This document shows positions 23,833 to 34,644 of a stretch of 64,000 bases of DNA, piece after piece (within the stretch, counting starts at the first letter, position 1; every line of letters starts with the position of its first letter). Origin of the DNA: Gari tellinella. Its lineage: Eukaryota; Mollusca; Bivalvia; Cardiida; Psammobiidae. A program made the translations under genes and the position numbers. The notes under the pieces were generated by a model that saw only the letters and a list, made by a program, of their open reading frames with translations, did not search any database and had not been told where the DNA came from. The stretch lies in contig OV277857.1 in assembly GCA_922989275.2 (NCBI GenBank), positions 46,105,083 through 46,169,082 on the forward strand, read 5' to 3'.

Positions 23833-24354
23833 TACTTCTATTACATATCCTGAGTAAAAAACCCACAACCAAATGCACATATTAACGTTTACAAATATAA
23901 GAAAGAAAAATATCAAAGAAATCATTTGAATTTTCATTGTATTAACCGCTAGTTGCAATGATATACATGCATACAGTTCATATGATATGAAATCCACATT
24001 TAATACACTATTGTATACAACTTTTCATTTACTATAATCAGCCTGTTATAACAATGAAACTACCTGTTGAACCTGTGTAAAGCACATTGAAGAATCGCAT
24101 CAGGTCGTCTGGTGGCTCAGCTTGATCCTTCACTAGAGCTTCGACAGTTAAGGGTCCAGATAGTTCATTAACGTTCTTTTCTAGATTAGGATCCATACTG
24201 TTTGCCAAGTCGCTATGGGCAATTTTCAATTGTTTTACAGATCATATATTGTTTGATGGAAGTAAGACTGTTGACCAAACTCTAACCAATTTCTTTTCTG
24301 TCCTGTATTTATAATGTTTTATGCTTGCAGGTAATCTGTCTAGAATTAAGGAAA

Positions 24355-25239
24355 ATGGACTGGATTCGACTAAGAAGAAATCTAGCTCGACTGCTATTAG
24401 TCGCTATGACGCTAAGCATTCTTTTATGCACCGTTTACTACAAATCGAGCAATTTTCTAATTAGGTGGCATTTGGCAGGTTTGAAAACTGTAATACAAAG
24501 CAACAAAACAACACTTAACAACAACACCGGAATCGATATTAAGGAAAGTTTTGTCATTAAAGGACTTCCCAAACAAATATTTATGCTTTGGGACAAAGGA
24601 TGGACGAAAGCACCAGCTATGCACAAAGCTTGCTTGGATTCATTTCGACGACATAATAGTGATTTTAAAATAAACGCGATAAATCTTAGCGAAGCAGAAA
24701 CATTGATTGAAAGACAAAAACATTACTCTGACGAGGCTTGGAATTCAGCATCTATTCAGGCAAATTCGGACATTATTCGCGTCGAACTTCTTGCAAAGTA
24801 TGGAGGGGTTTGGGCTGATGCTTCCGTTTACTGTAATGAACCACTGTCCAACTGGTTAAACGGCACTTTACTGTCTCAGGGGTTTCTAGCATATGAGAGG
24901 CGAGACGAGGCTGTAAATAAGAACAACTCACCCTGGATTTCTTCTTGGTTCCTGGTTGCCCAAAACACTTCTTTTATTGTACAATTATGGAAATCTGAAA
25001 TTCGTAAGGCCTGGAGTAGGTCACCATCACCGGCGGCGTCTTTGGGATACTTTTGGGCACATAGGATTTATCGGAATCTTGTAAAGTCAAATCAATATTT
25101 CGGGGAGGGGTTTAAGGCGATGCCCTTTTTGGACGCTGGGGGAGCGCATTGTTTACTTGATAAGAAATTTAAGCCGCATGTCTATAAAATCAAAGCGGAA
25201 AACTGTAGTGCGATACTGGAAAAGGTCTTAGGGAGGTAA
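24355..25239 (+). CDS. Golgi-type glycosyltransferase, capsular-polysaccharide-synthesis family
   Basis: An uninterrupted 294-codon frame. ATG at 24355 is preceded by a likely 3' splice site (pyrimidine-rich tract ending TTGCAG at 24330), so a 5' untranslated exon lies upstream. Layout: short basic N-terminus, one membrane segment at residues 12-29 (type II signal anchor), a stem, then a catalytic domain. KQIFMLWDKG near residue 75 opens the fold. SDIIRVELLAKYGGVWADAS at about 138-157 is the nucleotide-sugar/metal-binding block, with D-A-S where related families have D-x-D. SPWISSWFLVA and GYFWAHRIY follow, as in the Caps_synth / Gly_transf_sug families. The donor and acceptor sugars cannot be told. 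No AATAAA is seen close downstream. It lies head-to-head with the EEADTR-family pseudogene, about 100 bp away. Confidence 0.85.
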   Translation: MDWIRLRRNLARLLLVAMTLSILLCTVYYKSSNFLIRWHLAGLKTVIQSNKTTLNNNTGIDIKESFVIKGLPKQIFMLWDKGWTKAPAMHKACLDSFRRHNSDFKINAINLSEAETLIERQKHYSDEAWNSASIQANSDIIRVELLAKYGGVWADASVYCNEPLSNWLNGTLLSQGFLAYERRDEAVNKNNSPWISSWFLVAQNTSFIVQLWKSEIRKAWSRSPSPAASLGYFWAHRIYRNLVKSNQYFGEGFKAMPFLDAGGAHCLLDKKFKPHVYKIKAENCSAILEKVLGR

Positions 25240-25965
25240 AACACTGTAATCTTGTCATCAGGACAATATAGAAAGTTTTTCCTAGACATGTTTATATTCA
25301 GAAACGCGGCTGCTTTAAACATTATGAAAATATAATAACTTCATGAAATTATCAGAATGCCCCTTTATGTATATCACAGGGTTTACACCTCAGTAGATAC
25401 GACAACATGCTTGCTTAAAGTTGTCTTCATCAGATTCGCTACCCTAAAACTATCAGATAGCATACAAGATATTATTTAACCCATTACCTCATAAATACAC
25501 CTTTTTATGCCTTTAATGTATTCCTAACATGAACAAAAAAGTTCCACTTTATACAGTTATGAATAAGTATCAGAGGAAATATTTTTTATATCTTAGCTGA
25601 TGGTAGCTCAAAGCAGGCTGAAAGAAATGCAGAATGCGCATTAAGGCGCATTCTGCTTTACTTTCAACCTGCTTTAAAGCGACTCGCAACCGGATGGTGT
25701 ACTTGTCAAAATAAAATAAAATACTCAAATAAAAGCAAATTTGTGGCATTATTTGGCTTCTGACATTAAAAAAATATGATCAGTCCAAAAAAAGTCTCAA
25801 GAATCGTCACCGAATCTTAGTTTTTTTTAAATATTTTCCATCGTTTTTCTATAGCGTTAGCTAACAGTATAGTTGTTTTTGTTGCTTCTCTACACGGGCT
25901 CTGACATTAACCGGAGCCGAATAATGTAGAATTAAGTACGTTAATTCGCTACCGTATATATAGAG

Positions 25966-26041
25966 AGCGTCCGTGGTCGAGGCGGTAAAGGCGCGTCCTC
26001 ATTTTTCTTGTTTGTCTCCGCAATGGAGGGTCACGGTGTAA
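25966..26041 (+). other. 5' half of a tRNA-like sequence (A-box part)
   Basis: GTGGTCGAGGCGGTAAAGGC resembles a tRNA-Ser-type A box and D arm. The matching B box (GGGTTCGAATCCC) is at 30757-30769, on the other side of the 4.7-kb array. The acceptor arm does not pair convincingly, so this is tRNA-derived and not a working tRNA gene. Confidence 0.55.
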
Positions 26042-29000
26042 CAGCCAATTCTTCCCCCCCTGCTAAAAGTTTCCCCGGGGAAAGAATTGGCTAGCCAAAA
26101 CTTTCCCCCCCCCCTAGTCAAAAGTTTCCCCGGGGAAAGAATTGGCTAGCCAATTCTTTCCCCCCTAAAAACTCATAATTGAGAATACTTTTAGCTAGCC
26201 AATTCTTTCCCCCCCTAGTTGAAACTTTCCCCGGGGAAAGAATTGGCTAGCCAATTTCCCCCCCCCGCTATATTTTCGCAATTCAGAGGGGGGGGGGGAA
26301 GTTTTGGCTAGCCAATTCTTTCCCCCCCTCTCAGTCAATCTGCGGAATTGTATCCTTTTGACGTTATATGGAGGGGGAAAGTTCTGGCTAGCCAATTCTT
26401 TCCCCCCTATCTGTCAGTCTGTTGAAATGTATACTTTGGCTCTCTTTGAGGGGGGAAAGTTTTGGCTAGCCAATTCTTTCCCCCCACCTCTCTTTCAGTC
26501 TGTGGAATTGTATACTTTGACCATCTAGGAGGGGGGGGGGAAATTTTGGCTAGCCAATTCTTCCCCCCCTCTCTTTCAGTATGTGGTTTGGTATCCTTTG
26601 ACTATATATGGAAGGGGGAAAGTTTTGGCTAGCCAATTCTTTCCCCCCTGTCTGTCAGTCTGTGGAATTTTATACTTTGACTATCTTGGAGGGGGGAAAG
26701 ATTTGGCTAGCCAATTCTTTCCCCCCTATCTGACAGTGTGCAGATTGTATGCTTTGACTATCTCGGAGGGGGAAAGTTTTGGCTAGCCAATTCTTTTCCC
26801 CCTATCTGTCAGTCTGCGGAATTGCATCCTTTCATTATCTTGGAGGGGGGAAAGTTTTGGCTAGCCAATTCTTTCCCCCCATATCTTACAGTCTGTAGAA
26901 TTATATACTTGGACTATCTCGGAGGGGGGAAAGTTTTGGCTAGCCAATTCTTTCCCCCCTATCTGAAAGTGTGCAGATTGTATGCTTTGAAAATCTCGGA
27001 GGGGGGAAAGTTTTGGCTAGCCAATTCTTTCCCCCCCTATCTGTCAGTCTGCGGAATTGCATCCTTTCATTATCTTGGAGGCGGAAAGTTTTGGCTAGCC
27101 AATTCTCCCCCCCCCCCCCATATCTTACAGTCTGTAGAATTGTATACTTGGACTATCTCGGAGGGGGGAAAGTTTTGGCTAGCCAATTCTTTCCCCCCTG
27201 TCTGTCAGTCTGTGGAATTGTATACTTTGACTATCTTGGAGGGGGGAAAGTTTTGGCTAGCCAATTGTTTCCCCCCTCTCAGTCAGTCTGAGGACTTGTA
27301 CCCTTTTGCCTTGATATGGAGGGGGGGAAGTTTTGGCTAGCCAATTCTTTCCCCCCTCCCCTCTCTTTCAGTCTGTTGGACTGTATACTTGGACTATCTT
27401 GGAGGGGGGTGAGTTTTGGCTAGCCAAAACTTCCCCCCTCCAAGATAGTCAAATGTTGCAATTCTGCAGACTGGCAGATAGGGGGGAAAGAATTGGCTAG
27501 CCAAAACTTTCCCCCCTCCGAGATAGTCAAAGCATACAATTTCGCACACTGTCAGATAGGGGGGAAAGAATTGGCTAGCCAAAACTTTCCCCCCTCCAAG
27601 ATAGTCAAATGATGCAATTCCGCAGACTGACAGATAGGGGGGAAAGAATTGGCTAGCCAAAACTTTCCCCCCTCCAAGATAGTCAAATGATGCAATTCCG
27701 CAGACTGACAGATAGGGGGGGAAAGAATTGGCTAGCCAAAACTTTCCCCCCACCAACATAGTCAAAGTATACAATTCCACAGACTGTCAGATAGGGGGGG
27801 AAAGAATTGGCTAGCCAAAACTTTCCCCCCACCGAGATAGTCAAAGTATACAATTCCACAGACTGAAAGAGAGGGGGGAAAGAATTGGCTAGCCAAAACT
27901 TTTCCCCCGCTTAGATAGTAAAAGCATACAATTCCACACACTGACAGAGAGGGGGGAAAGAATTGGCTAGCCAAAACTTCCCCCCTCCAAGATAGTCAAA
28001 TGTTGCAATTCTGCAGACTGACAGATAGGGGGGAGGAATTGGCTAGCCAAAACTTTCCCCCCTCTTACTAGTCAAAACACACTATTCCACAGACTGTCAG
28101 ATAGGGGGAAAAGAATTGGCTAGCCAAAACTTTCCCCCTCCAAGATAGTCAAAGTATACAATTCCACAGACTGAAAAAGAGGGGGGAAAGAATTGGCTAG
28201 CCAAAACTTTACCCCCGCTTAGATAGTAAAAGCATACAATTCCACAGACTGTCAGATAGGGGGGAAAGAGTTGGCTAGCCAAAACTTTCCCCCCTCTTAC
28301 TAGTCAAAACACACCATTCCACAGACTGTCAGATAGGGGGAAAAGAATTGGCTAGCCAAAACTTTCCCCCCTCCAAGATAGTCAAAGTATACAATTCCAC
28401 AGACTGAAAGAGAGGGGGGAAAGAATTGACTAGCCAAAACTTTCCCCCCGCTTAGATAGTAAAAACATACAATTCCACAGACTGTCAGATAGGGGGGAAA
28501 GAGTTGGCTAGCCAAAACTTTCCCCCCTCTTACTAGTCAAAACACACCATTCCACAGACTGTCAGATAGGGGGAAAAGAATTGGCTAGCCAAAACTTTCC
28601 CCCCTCCAAGATAGTCAAAGTATACAATTCCACAGACTGAAAGAGAGGGGGGAAAGAATTGACTAGCCAAAACTTTCCCCCCGCTTAGATAGTAAAAACA
28701 TACAATTCCACAGACTGTCAGATAGGGGGGAAAGAATTGGCTAGCCAAAACTTCCCCCCCTCCAAGATAGTCAAATGATGCAATTCCGCAGACTGACAGA
28801 TAGGGGGGAAAGAATTGGCTAGCCAAAACTTTCCCCCCTCCAAGATAGTCAAATGATGCAATTCCGCAGACTGACAGATAGGGGGGAAAGAATTGGCTAG
28901 CCAAAACTTTCCCCCCACCAACATAGTCAAAGTATACAATTCCACAGACTGTCAGATAGGGGGGAAAGAATTGGCTAGCCAAAACTTTCCCCCCACCGAG

Positions 29001-30749
29001 ATAGTCAAAGTATACAATTCCACAGACTGAAAGAGAGGGGGGAAAGAATTGGCTAGCCAAAACTTTTCCCCCGCTTAGATAGTAAAAGCATACAATTCCA
29101 CACACTGACAGAGAGGGGGGAAAGAATTGGCTAGCCAAAACTTCCCCCCTCCAAGATAGTCAAATGTTGCAATTCTGCAGACTGACAGATAGGGGGGAGG
29201 AATTGGCTAGCCAAAACTTTCCCCCCTCTTACTAGTCAAAACACACTATTCCACAGACTGTCAGATAGGGGGAAAAGAATTGGCTAGCCAAAACTTTCCC
29301 CCTCCAAGATAGTCAAAGTATACAATTCCACAGACTGAAAAAGAGGGGGGAAAGAATTGGCTAGCCAAAACTTTACCCCCGCTTAGATAGTAAAAGCATA
29401 CAATTCCACAGACTGTCAGATAGGGGGGAAAGAGTTGGCTAGCCAAAACTTTCCCCCCTCTTACTAGTCAAAACACACCATTCCACAGACTGTCAGATAG
29501 GGGGAAAAGAATTGGCTAGCCAAAACTTTCCCCCCTCCAAGATAGTCAAAGTATACAATTCCACAGACTGAAAGAGAGGGGGGAAAGAATTGACTAGCCA
29601 AAACTTTCCCCCCGCTTAGATAGTAAAAACATACAATTCCACAGACTGTCAGATAGGGGGGAAAGAGTTGGCTAGCCAAAACTTTCCCCCCTCTTACTAG
29701 TCAAAACACACCATTCCACAGACTGTCAGATAGGGGGAAAAGAATTGGCTAGCCAAAACTTTCCCCCCTCCAAGATAGTCAAAGTATACAATTCCACAGA
29801 CTGAAAGAGAGGGGGGAAAGAATTGACTAGCCAAAACTTTCCCCCCGCTTAGATAGTAAAAACATACAATTCCACAGACTGTCAGATAGGGGGGAAAGAA
29901 TTGGCTAGCCAAAACTTTCCCCCCTCCAAGATAGTCAAATGATGCAATTCCACAGACTGAAAGAGAGGGGGGAAAGAATTGGCTAGCCAAAACTTTCCCC
30001 CCGCTTAGATAGTAAAAGCATACAATTCCACAGACTGTCAGATAGGGGGGGAAGAATTGGCTAGCCAAAACTTTCCCCCCTCCAAGATAGTCAAAGTATA
30101 CAATTCCACAGACTGAAAGAGAGGGGGGAAAAAATTGGCTAGCCAAAACTTTCCCCCCTCCAAGATAGTCAAAGTATACAATTCCACAGACTGTCAGATA
30201 GGGGGGAAAGAATTGGCTAGCCAAAACTTTCCCCCCTCCAAAATAGTCAAAGTATACAATTCCACAGACTGAAAGAGAGGGGGGGAAAGAATTGGCTAGC
30301 CAAAACTTTCCCCCCTCCAAGATAGTCAAATGATGCAATTCCGCAGACTGACAGATAGGGGGGGAAAGAATTGGCTAGCCAAAACTTTCCGCCCTCCGAG
30401 ATAGTCAAAGCATACAATTTCGCACACTGTCAGAAAGGGGGGGAAAGAATTGGCTAGCCAAAACTTTCCCCCCTCCAAGATAGTCAAACCATACAATTCC
30501 GCCAGATAGTGAGAAAGAAATCATACAGTGCGAAATTATAGGGGGGGGGGGGGGGAGAATTTAGTTTCAACTAAGGGGGGGGGGGAGAATTAGCTAGCTA
30601 AAAGTATCCCACTTGCGAAATTATAGGGGGGGAAGTTTTTGACTAGGGGGGGGGGGAAGAAATTGGCTAGCCAATTCTTTCCCCGGGGAAGGTTTTGGCT
30701 AGCCAATTCTTTCCCCGGAGAAACTTTTGAGGGGGGAAAGAATTGACTG
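26042..30749. repeat. 4.7-kb inverted tandem array of 78-bp monomers
   Basis: About 55 monomers, each with one TTGGCTAGCCAA palindrome between G-rich and C-rich runs (GGGGGGAAAG / CTTTCCCCCC). Spacing of GGCTAGCC is 77-78 bp (27418, 27495, 27573, 27651). Monomers left of about 27421 face one way, those to the right face the other, with the switch inside GTTTTGGCTAGCCAAAAC. In the long right part a three-monomer unit of 233 bp repeats, and a block of 1164 bp (15 monomers) is duplicated (about 27590-28740 and 28754-29900). The outer edges are CAGCCAATTCTT and AAGAATTGACTG, a short terminal inverted repeat. The organisation resembles fold-back transposons. Confidence 0.85.
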
Positions 30750-30756
30750 CTACAAC

Positions 30757-30769
30757 GGGTTCGAATCCC
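30757..30769 (+). other. B-box of the split tRNA-like sequence
   Basis: GGGTTCGAATCCC matches the RNA polymerase III B-box consensus exactly. It is followed by CACCAGAGG and a T run. Confidence 0.6.
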
Positions 30770-31099
30770 ACCAGAGGTTCTTCCTTTTTTTTTTTTGGAA
30801 ATGCATTTTTGAACAGAATTTATTATCCTAAACTAAATCTTACCCATTTATATAATCATTTTGACATCTATATACAAATTACCTTTTTTAATGCTAAATC
30901 CGGTTGCGAGCCTCTTTAAGTGGTCACTTGTTTCCAAGACTAGAAACAGGCTATGGGGTAATGGGTTAAACAGACATACCGAGTGACATAAATGTTTATG
31001 ATAGTGTCAGGCATCATAACATACATACATTCAGTATAAAACAGTTTATATGACTGTCATTTTGTAGTGACATCCGGTCGTCTTCGATCTATTAGACAC

Positions 31100-31200
31100 T
31101 GTTTTATGTTATTATGTATACATGTATATGTTATGATGATGAGCTTGTATGCTTAAGTCAAATAAAACATCTGTTCTGTTCTGTTCTGTCCTGTAAAACC
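31100..31200 (+). mobile_element. LINE-type 3' tail
   Basis: CTTAAGTCAAATAAAACATC followed by about four CTGTT units. Similar to the minus-strand tail at 536. The upstream sequence (30970-31100) has no recognisable coding part. Confidence 0.5.
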
Positions 31201-31334
31201 AGATAAAATACTTTCATTAAAACATGTTTTGATTTTATACTGTACATATGCGAAACTCTTGAAAGAAAAGTCCGCTGACGCAAACTATACAAACAGTATT
31301 TTATCTTTGATAGTTAAAAGCAGATACAAATAGT

Positions 31335-31465
31335 ATAGGAATAAACAACATCTGTTTGCCGTTTACGACGGTATGAACACAGTATAAACTTACCCAGCGA
31401 TACTTATGCGTTCATACCGTCGTAAATAATGACTAAACAAATGTCGTTTATTCCTTATATTTATA
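31335..31465. repeat. Inverted repeat, about 130 bp
   Basis: GGAATAAACAACATCTGTTTG ... CAAATGTCGTTTATTCC, with an inner pair TTTACGACGGTATGAAC / GTTCATACCGTCGTAAA. MITE-like. From 31466 to 33145 I see no gene or clear repeat apart from a poly-T run near 31990 and a decayed AAACAGT-type hairpin near 32280-32330. Confidence 0.65.
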
Positions 31466-33147
31466 TTTTAATCTTCTGTCCATTCAAGCGTTTTTGACCA
31501 AATTTTTTTTCATGTACATGTAAATGAATATATCATATAACGGCCAAATATGTTTGGTAAATGTAAACTCGATGTAACAGCCATTCGATCTCCAAATATG
31601 GTATGAAAAGTAGTCACAAATACATATATTGTACTTGCAACTCAAAAATTGAGGCTTTTACCCGGTAATTTTTCTTTCTGTAGGAAATAGGAAAACATCG
31701 TAAGTTTAGCGAATAAACTGCATGAGAGAGTTGAACTACATATACCTTGCCTCTTTCCCGAAATATTTAACAAGAAAAACACTTATGGGTACGTGTGTTG
31801 TCAAGGAAACGACACAAACCCCTCAAACCGATTGCAGACTGCGTTTTCACAGTGTGCTTTAACTTTTGACAACACAACATTCTTATAAAGTTTAACTGCT
31901 CTTGTTTTTCCATTTAGTACGGGAATTTGCAGAATAATTGATCCATCGAAATTGAAAAACACCGCAAACAAAACTTTTGCCGCGCTTTTTTTTTTTTTTT
32001 TGGTAATGAGCTTTGGTAGAGCGAGACGGGGTTCATCTTCAGGTCAATTTTCCATGGAAAATCTAAATGGACTCAAATGGATAAAGAAAAAAAGTAGACA
32101 CAGATTGATAAATAAAGGTTAGGTACAAATTGGAGCATGAAAAGATAAACCGTTGACATTTAACCCATATGCGACCAGCGGATTTTTCCATGCTATTGAA
32201 CAAGTACATTTTTTTATTTAAGGTGGGTCTGTGCTAAATTTTCTTATTTGGTTTGTTTTCGATTGAAATTCCTATCAGCGAACAGTGTAGATCATGCGGC
32301 GTCTGTTCAAAGTCTACACAGTTTGCCTTTATGTCCCATAGATATACACGTACGGGATTCTAGGCATAAATCGCTAAAGAAATCTACCGATAATATAGTT
32401 AAGTATTAGATCGCTTCTTTATAAGCCTTCTGACCAGGGACGTAGATAAAAGGATTGGAATCAAACGAAGTATCGCAAAAAACGTGTCTTCACGAGATCT
32501 TACCCACGCGTGTCGCGGTTAAGCTCTTTGTGTGTTGCATTTTGTAATTGCTAAATCTTCTAACATGAACTAAGTTGGGGTTAATTACACGCAGCATTAA
32601 CAGATGAAACATAAAATGGTGGCGTGATTTTTATATTTTTATTCTTTAATATGTTTGAAGTACATTTTTGTCCCTGCGAAATTGGTAATATTTGCAAAAG
32701 AAAACCTCGTATTTGTTCGATTTAGAAGGTTTATGTACTTTTATTCAAGTAATGGTGACCAAACTGCAGGCGCGATTGAAAATATCACATAGTGTACTGA
32801 TATATAAGGGGTGGCATGTACTATTTGCATTCATCGTGTACTGTGTTTAAATGACGTTGTTGTCCTTGCAAAATGCCCATATTCATGCTGATTCTGCGAC
32901 ATAGCACGGTCCGCCTGATCAGGTACTTTGTTATTATACATGAAGAGTGGCTTATTTCGTGTTAAATTGTTGTTGCTATATAGATAGGGCGAGTCCAGTC
33001 CCTGTGTGTTCGTCCCTGGTCTGACCTAGTTCTTCACTGACTGCCCTTTTCACATTCATGTTACACGAATTTTAAAATTGGTACGAACACACGGAAGACT
33101 ACCAGGTGGAAATAGACTGTAATGTACTAAAGCGAGATAATCCATAT

Positions 33148-33216
33148 ACGACCCAGTGAAGACACCACGTAGTCAAGTATGCCATACTTGACTACGTGGT
33201 GTCTTCACTGGGTCGT
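33148..33216. repeat. Perfect palindrome, 34-bp arms, 1-nt spacer
   Basis: Arm ACGACCCAGTGAAGACACCA... is followed after a single C by its exact reverse complement, with no mismatch over 34 bp. No TSD or surrounding MITE ends are recognised. Confidence 0.9.
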
Positions 33217-33500
33217 TTCCCATGGTTATCAGGGAAAGTCTCTATCATTGTTGGGAGTGTGTAGGTTTTTTTTTGTTGTTGTTTTTTTTCTTCAAATTAA
33301 ATTCTGTCCATTCATAACTACGTAAAATTGAGGCCGTTGATATCTGTAATACATGTTTATTGCAAAAAGACAAAACAGTACAGATCAGAGGGATGCTATA
33401 TTTTGTTTGCCTAGGACACGTCGCTATCTGTATGTATAATACATCGTTTGCAAATGACGTCTCTCCAAACAGACTGACATAGGTTCGTTTCGAGCTGATA

Positions 33501-34163
33501 CAGTGGAGAATACGTTATTCTTTCCCGTTTAACGCAAACGGAACGCAAACTTATGGCAATAAAACGTAGAAAAGGACAACTTTTCTACAATTTTGACTAT
33601 TTATTTTAATCTGAGTGGCAAACAGTTTAGAGCCTGATCAGACGCCGGATTACCCGACGTCTAATCTGGCTCCAAACTGTTTGCAATGGAAACAATAGTT
33701 TTAGCGTAAACGCGTTTATTGGGAATGAATATAAGAATCCACCATGAGTGTTGATGTAGGATAGGAATTTTCTCCCCCGAGGGTCAGAAAATTCATGCAG
33801 AGACGAGGCTTGCCGAGTCCCTGTGTGAATTTTCTGACCCGAGGGGGAGAAAAAAATCCTATCCTACATCAACAAAACGAATGGTGGATTTTTTTCTCCC
33901 ATTTAAATCATTAAAACATGAGATGTAAATAAGGAAATAATTGCAGTTTCTGTGCACTTTTTTCCACCAAAACACGACGTTGTTTATTGTGACGTCGTCC
34001 GAAAGGACGTCATTTAGTTACCCGCGTCATGCAGCGCTTATGGTTAAGCTGGGCAAACAATAAAAGACGTCACGTGGTACATGTATGGAGGATAGAGTGA
34101 TTCCACATGGGGAATATCTCTATCCCACATGGGCGAAAATGGGAGAATAACGTTCCTCCACTG
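33501..34163. mobile_element. C-family MITE interrupted by a D-family element
   Basis: The left part begins CAGTGGAGAATACG and runs through the hairpin core (GCAAACAGTTTAGAGCC...) to TATTGGGAATGAATA near 33732. The missing terminal piece GAATAACGTTCCTCCACTG is found at 34145-34163. The D element lies between. Confidence 0.75.
33733..34146 (+). mobile_element. D-family element nested in C
   Basis: It starts with a hairpin of about 75-bp arms (AATCCACCATGAGTG..., GTAGGATAGGAA ... TCCTATCCTAC) around ACGAGGCTTGCCGAGT. A non-palindromic part with GACGTC words follows, then TCTATCCCACATGGG. Partner copy at 13193-13600. Confidence 0.65.
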
Positions 34164-34246
34164 GAAAATGTTTCTACATTTTAGCTGTTACAAGCAACCG
34201 TTGGACTGAAATGAAGAGGACTTCCCCCTTCCCTTTATTACATTAA

Positions 34247-34488
34247 CTCTTTCCTCCCTGAAACCTAAAATGGACAATTCCAGTTTCCATTTTAGTCTAG
34301 TCCATTTCTGACTTTTAATGGTTGTGTTAGTCAATGTTTGACATTATGACAAACAGTGAAGACCCTGATCATAGGGCTCCTTTCGGAGCCCTCTGATCTG
34401 GGTCTTCACTGTTTGCACAGGACAATTTGATATTCACATGTACATTGTTTGAAAAGGACGCCTATATGCGGGACTAGGGTTCAAAGGG
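34247..34488 (+). mobile_element. J-family MITE, TTAA target
   Basis: TTAA at 34243-34246 and 34489-34492; ends CTCTTTCCTCCC ... TTCAAAGGG. Hairpin core at about 34350-34418, CAAACAGTGAAGACCCTGAT ... CACTGTTTG. Confidence 0.75.
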
Positions 34489-34539
34489 TTAAACCATAAT
34501 GACGAGCTTACTCGTCATTGTCAAACAGTGTACCTGTAA

Positions 34540-34630
34540 AGAAAACACTTATCCTGTACAAATAGTGTGGACCCTGGTCAAAGGACTCATGAAGGAACCC
34601 TCTGTTCAGAATCTGCAATGTTTGTTATTT
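34540..34630. repeat. AAACAGT-type hairpin, decayed
   Basis: CAAATAGTGTGGACCCTGGTC ... GATTCTGCAATGTTTG-like right arm with mismatches; no ends recognised. Confidence 0.45.
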
Positions 34631-34644
34631 TAGAATTAACCAGA

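Larger units (their letters stand above)
15724..24229 (-). pseudogene. EEADTR-family multi-exon gene, broken by three insertions
   Basis: Read on the minus strand, the pieces join into one protein of a large uncharacterised family I recognise from molluscs and cnidarians. Exon 24064-24229 ends at a GTAG donor. The next exon starts at 23531 after a TTTACCTTTAG acceptor and carries SDIMFAVSHG, KRLTGSRK and AWDNFDQNTET...TVGICYQN. AIVTYDLAIAK near 22760 marks the break point of the Penelope insertion. The frame resumes at 17912 with AYLGCLGYFIDNSGG and GKHYNRCKRLHP, then LEQTVNADAAS, HIIDAMYFLHL, and EEADTRVVFHL near 15900. A TGG-to-TAG nonsense change lies near 17406, with frameshifts near 16100-16300. 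The intron at 23532-24063 holds a B MITE, and an A MITE splits the C-terminal part. Function of the family is unknown to me. Confidence 0.72.
25678..30915 (+). mobile_element. G element (TTAA target) carrying a tRNA-like module and a giant array
   Basis: Ends AGCGACTCGCAACCGGAT ... ATCCGGTTGCGAGCCTCT with TTAA at 25674-25677 and 30916-30919. Without the inserted array (26042-30749) it is 530 bp, close to the 538-bp sister at 62963-63500. The outer parts of the two copies are nearly identical (for example GGCTTCTGACATTAAAAAAA), while the central parts differ. Confidence 0.85.
25480..30965 (+). mobile_element. A-family MITE split by a G element
   Basis: TTAA at 25476-25479 and 30966-30969 bound the outer pieces (25480-25677 and 30920-30965). 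Together they make 244 bp, matching the 245-bp intact copies. The split lies at a TTAA inside the MITE. Confidence 0.87.

Noticed and set aside
24325..24354. Extended start for the glycosyltransferase at a TTG codon
   Set aside because: The extension needs a non-ATG start and reads across a likely splice acceptor at 24330. ATG at 24355 directly precedes the basic/membrane-anchor N-terminus.
26304..30338. Long open frames on both strands made of a 26-residue repeat (GGGKVLASQFFPP...)
   Set aside because: The DNA monomer is 78 bp, a multiple of three, so any stop-free frame stays open through the array. Both orientations give the same peptide because the array is inverted. No start context or composition like a real protein.
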